Part shown: one piece after another, positions 14,694 to 16,704 of the stretch
Numbering within the stretch: the first letter of the stretch is position 1
How the letters are laid out: each line of letters opens with the position of its first letter
Origin: an uncultured Clostridia bacterium
Lineage (GTDB): Bacteria > Bacillota > Clostridia > Oscillospirales > Acutalibacteraceae
DNA length: 16,704 nt
NCBI GenBank assembly: GCA_947629295.1
Contig: CANRDH010000019.1
Coordinates: 1-16,704, forward strand
Direction: 5' to 3'
Program-made: the position numbers and the translations under genes
The notes under the pieces: model-generated
The model's database searches: none
What the model saw: only the letters and a program-made list of their open reading frames with translations
What the model was told of the DNA's origin: nothing

Positions 14694-15857
14694 ATGATAA
14701 TTATTAATGCAAATATTTATACAATGGATGACAATAATACCGTTGTGCAAAACGGATATATAAAGACGGAAAATGCAAAGATAACCGAAATCGGTACAAT
14801 GCCGTGCACAATAGAGGACGACGGTGATGTATTTGACGCGGAGGGCAAAAATCTGTATCCGGGGTTCATAGACGCACATACGCACCTCGGAATGTTTGAG
14901 GATTCTTTATGCTTTGAGGGCGATGACGGAAACGAAAGTACCGAACCCGTAACTCCCCAGATGAGAGCCGTTGACGGAGCAAACCCGCTTGACGGTTATT
15001 TTTATGAGGCACGTAGGGCGGGCATTACAACCGTTTTGATAAGTCCCGGAAGTACAAACCCTGTCGCAGGGCAGATCGCTGCGATCAAAACCTTCGGAAA
15101 AAGAATAGATAATATGATAGTGAAGGCTCCCGCAGGGATTAAATTTTCGTTGGGTGAAAATCCGAAATCCGTATATAACGACAAGGAGCGTATGCCGATA
15201 ACACGAATGGCGATAGCTGCGGTTATACGTGAAACACTGAAAAAAGCAGAAAAATATTATAATGATAAAAATAAATATATGAGTGATTCTGAGAATAACG
15301 ACCCTCCGGAATATGATGAGGGCTCAGAGTCGCTCTGTCGTCTTTTTAGCGGTGAAATATCGGCACACTTTCATGCCCACAGGGCGGATGATATTTTTAC
15401 GGCTGTCAGGTTATGCGAGGAATTTGGCATTAAATGCGTAATCGTACATGGAACAGAGGGACATCTCATATGCGGCGAGCTGAAAGATAAATGCGTCGGG
15501 GTATTGTCCGGGCCGTTTATGACGGACAGAAGTAAGCCTGAGCTCAAAGCTCTTACACCGATGTCTCCCGGTATTATTGACGAAAGCGGAATACCGACGG
15601 CAATAATAACCGACCACCCCGAAACTCCGATACAATACCTTACCCTTTGCGCCGCTGTTGCCGTAAGAGAGGGAATGGACAAAACCTCCGCACTCAGCTC
15701 AATAACCCGTACCGCAGCGGAAATATGCGGAATACAGGATAGGGTAGGCTCTGTCGAGGTAGGGAAGGACGCTGATTTTGTAATTTTCGACGGAGAGCCG
15801 TTTGATATAACAAAAAAACCCGAAGCTGTGATTATAAACGGTATAATGGTATATTAA
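14694..15857 (+). CDS. Amidohydrolase-superfamily protein (imidazolonepropionase-like)
   Basis: This is a 387-residue metal-dependent hydrolase with the amidohydrolase layout: a small N-terminal beta domain (IIINANIYTMDD ... GYIKTENAKITEIG), FIDAHTHLG with metal ligands His62 and His64, further candidate ligands in HFHAHR (225-229) and HGTEGH (252-257), and the catalytic Asp307 in ITDHPETP. The C-terminal VGKDADFVIFDGEPF returns to the beta domain. The overall type resembles the imidazolonepropionase/HutI-like group (COG1228) of unassigned amidohydrolases; the substrate cannot be named. No histidine-degradation genes are nearby. ATG 14694 has GAGGGA seven bases upstream; an ATG at 14673 would add seven residues with no ribosome binding site. 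No clear promoter is seen. It stands alone between the S1 gene and hpf. Confidence 0.88.
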   Translation: MIIINANIYTMDDNNTVVQNGYIKTENAKITEIGTMPCTIEDDGDVFDAEGKNLYPGFIDAHTHLGMFEDSLCFEGDDGNESTEPVTPQMRAVDGANPLDGYFYEARRAGITTVLISPGSTNPVAGQIAAIKTFGKRIDNMIVKAPAGIKFSLGENPKSVYNDKERMPITRMAIAAVIRETLKKAEKYYNDKNKYMSDSENNDPPEYDEGSESLCRLFSGEISAHFHAHRADDIFTAVRLCEEFGIKCVIVHGTEGHLICGELKDKCVGVLSGPFMTDRSKPELKALTPMSPGIIDESGIPTAIITDHPETPIQYLTLCAAVAVREGMDKTSALSSITRTAAEICGIQDRVGSVEVGKDADFVIFDGEPFDITKKPEAVIINGIMVY

Positions 15858-15894
15858 TTTATGCATAAACTTTCATAAAATTTTCAAAAAAGTA

Positions 15895-15923
15895 TTCCAA
15901 TTTTTGTTTAATAGTGTTATAAT
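15895..15923 (+). promoter_or_regulatory. Extended -10 promoter for hpf
   Basis: A perfect TATAAT at 15918-15923 is preceded by TGT, giving an extended -10. The -35 position, 17 bases upstream (TTCCAA at 15895-15900), is poor. Transcription should start near 15930, directly at the leader hairpin, about 42 bases before the hpf ATG. Confidence 0.7.
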
Positions 15924-15925
15924 AT

Positions 15926-15950
15926 AGATGATCTCAAGGATGAGATATCT
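15926..15950 (+). promoter_or_regulatory. Hairpin at the expected 5' end of the hpf mRNA
   Basis: AGAT-G-ATCTCA pairs with TGAGAT-ATCT around an AGGA loop, with one bulged G at 15930. The core stem, 15931-15936 with 15941-15946, would be the first thing transcribed from the predicted start. It lies just ahead of AAGGAGG (15957-15963). It could stabilise the message or, as DNA, serve as an operator-like palindrome. Confidence 0.45.
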
Positions 15951-15971
15951 AAATTGAAGGAGGATTGCCTT

Positions 15972-16517
15972 ATGAAGTATAACATTATCGGAAGAAAAGT
16001 GAACCTCAGGGATAACTTTAAGGAAAGAGTTTATAAGAAACTCGGAAAGTTTGAAAAGATTTTCGGTGAGGATGCGGAGGCTGCCGTAACAGTTACTCTT
16101 GAAAAGAACCGACAGACTGTTGAGGTTACGATCAGAGATAACGGGATGCTGCTCAGGGCGGAAAGTACTGCTCTTGAAATGAATGACGCCCTTGACGCTG
16201 TTGTTGATATATTGGGAGGACAGATAAGGAAGAATAAAACAAAGCTGAGCAAGAAGTTTAAGCCTGAATCCATAAGCAAATATTTTGCGGAGGAAATGAC
16301 TGCCGACGAGGACGATTATTCTCTCGAAGAGGAGGATTACAATGTTGTACGTACAAAGACGTTCTCTGTTAAACCTCTTAGTATTGAGGAAGCCATTCTT
16401 CAGATGAATATGATAGGGCATGAGTTTTTTATGTTCAGGAATGCAAAATCAGGCGAGATAAATGTTGTATATAAGCGTAAGAACGGAACATATGGACTTC
16501 TTGAGCCTGAAAATTAA
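15972..16517 (+). CDS. hpf: Long-form ribosome hibernation promoting factor
   Basis: Long HPF dimerises 70S ribosomes into inactive 100S particles in stationary phase or stress. The 181 residues contain the N-terminal ribosome-binding domain (about 1-95: NIIGRKVNLRDNFKERVYKKLGKFEK, then VEVTIRDNG and ALDAVVDILGGQIRKNKTK). An acidic linker spans about 100-125, and the C-terminal dimerisation domain about 126-181 with RTKTFSVKPLSIEEAILQM, GHEFFMFRN and INVVYKRKNGTYGLLEP. This is the long, two-domain form, so direct 100S formation without a separate RMF is expected. ATG 15972 has AAGGAGG eight bases upstream; a TTG at 15954 lies before that site and is not the start. It is transcribed alone, with its own promoter and a terminator. 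In many bacteria hpf responds to (p)ppGpp, made by the Rel enzyme of this window. Confidence 0.97.
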   Translation: MKYNIIGRKVNLRDNFKERVYKKLGKFEKIFGEDAEAAVTVTLEKNRQTVEVTIRDNGMLLRAESTALEMNDALDAVVDILGGQIRKNKTKLSKKFKPESISKYFAEEMTADEDDYSLEEEDYNVVRTKTFSVKPLSIEEAILQMNMIGHEFFMFRNAKSGEINVVYKRKNGTYGLLEPEN

Positions 16518-16533
16518 TAATTGAAGGATATTA

Positions 16534-16582
16534 GGGGTTGTCGGCTAAGCTTATGGAGCTTTACACGACAGCCCCTTTTTTT
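16534..16582 (+). terminator. Intrinsic terminator of hpf
   Basis: GGGGTTGTCG at 16534-16543 pairs with CGACAGCCCC at 16566-16575 (one G-T wobble), followed directly by seven T (16576-16582). The 22-base loop can form a small inner AGCT/AGCT stem. It starts 16 bases after the hpf stop. Confidence 0.93.
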
Positions 16583-16704
16583 AAAAATTTTCTGACTTTG
16601 TGTAAATATTACTTGTAAATGATTTAAAAGCAATGCTGCGTTAAGAAATACTGAAGAATATATAAGAAATATAATATTTTGTTTATTGAATATTTACGGT
16701 TTGG

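Noticed and set aside
15873..16421. A 182-codon minus-strand frame opposite hpf
   Set aside because: Antisense shadow of a strongly conserved gene that has its own promoter, SD and terminator.
1..16704. tRNA or rRNA genes, CRISPR arrays, insertion sequences, toxin-antitoxin or defence genes
   Set aside because: I looked for them on both strands and saw no cloverleaf, regularly spaced repeats, transposase motifs or related proteins.
16583..16704. TATAAT at 16670-16675 as a promoter for a gene beyond the right edge
   Set aside because: The region is AT-rich, no -35 is well spaced, and no gene is visible to support it.

Overview
The window is a block of conserved chromosomal housekeeping genes from a low-to-moderate GC, endospore-lineage Firmicute. 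It is most likely a Clostridia member of the Oscillospiraceae/Ruminococcaceae type. This rests on the gene order, the strong AGGAGG-type ribosome binding sites, the TTG and GTG starts, and the sporulation genes yabP and yabQ. No RNA gene, CRISPR array, insertion sequence, prophage or phage-defence system is visible, and I found no convincing new multi-gene system.

Layout. (1) Positions 1-710, minus strand: the N-terminal part of a DHHW-family lipoprotein running off the left edge. (2) Positions 711-1166: a 456-base divergent intergenic region. (3) Positions 1167-9040: a tightly packed plus-strand run of recJ, a bifunctional (p)ppGpp synthetase/hydrolase, dtd, a YqgX-like metallo-beta-lactamase-fold hydrolase, hemZ and a short uridine-kinase-like nucleoside kinase. 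Most junctions overlap or are short. The adenine phosphoribosyltransferase gene often found between recJ and rel is absent. (4) Positions 9098-14552: a clear sigma-A promoter precedes a small zinc-ribbon protein, followed by the equivalent of the Bacillus yabM-yabN-yabO-yabP-yabQ-divIC-yabR cluster. That is a MurJ/SpoVB-type flippase, mazG, HU (inserted), rqcP, yabP, yabQ, divIC and an S1-domain protein. (5) Positions 14694-15857: an amidohydrolase, where spoIIE often sits in relatives. (6) Positions 15972-16517: long-form hibernation promoting factor with its own promoter, leader hairpin and intrinsic terminator, then AT-rich sequence to the right edge.

Functionally the window mixes DNA repair (RecJ), the stringent response (Rel) with ribosome hibernation (HPF), translation quality control (Dtd, RqcP), nucleotide sanitation (MazG), nucleoid structure (HU), cell-wall precursor or polysaccharide export, division (DivIC) and spore cortex formation (YabP, YabQ). 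Internal signals appear to split the yab-type cluster into separately controlled units: a stem-loop after HU, a candidate sigma-E promoter before yabP, and a candidate sigma-A promoter before divIC. These regulatory readings and the short or degenerate variants of nucleoside kinase and MazG are the points most worth checking.
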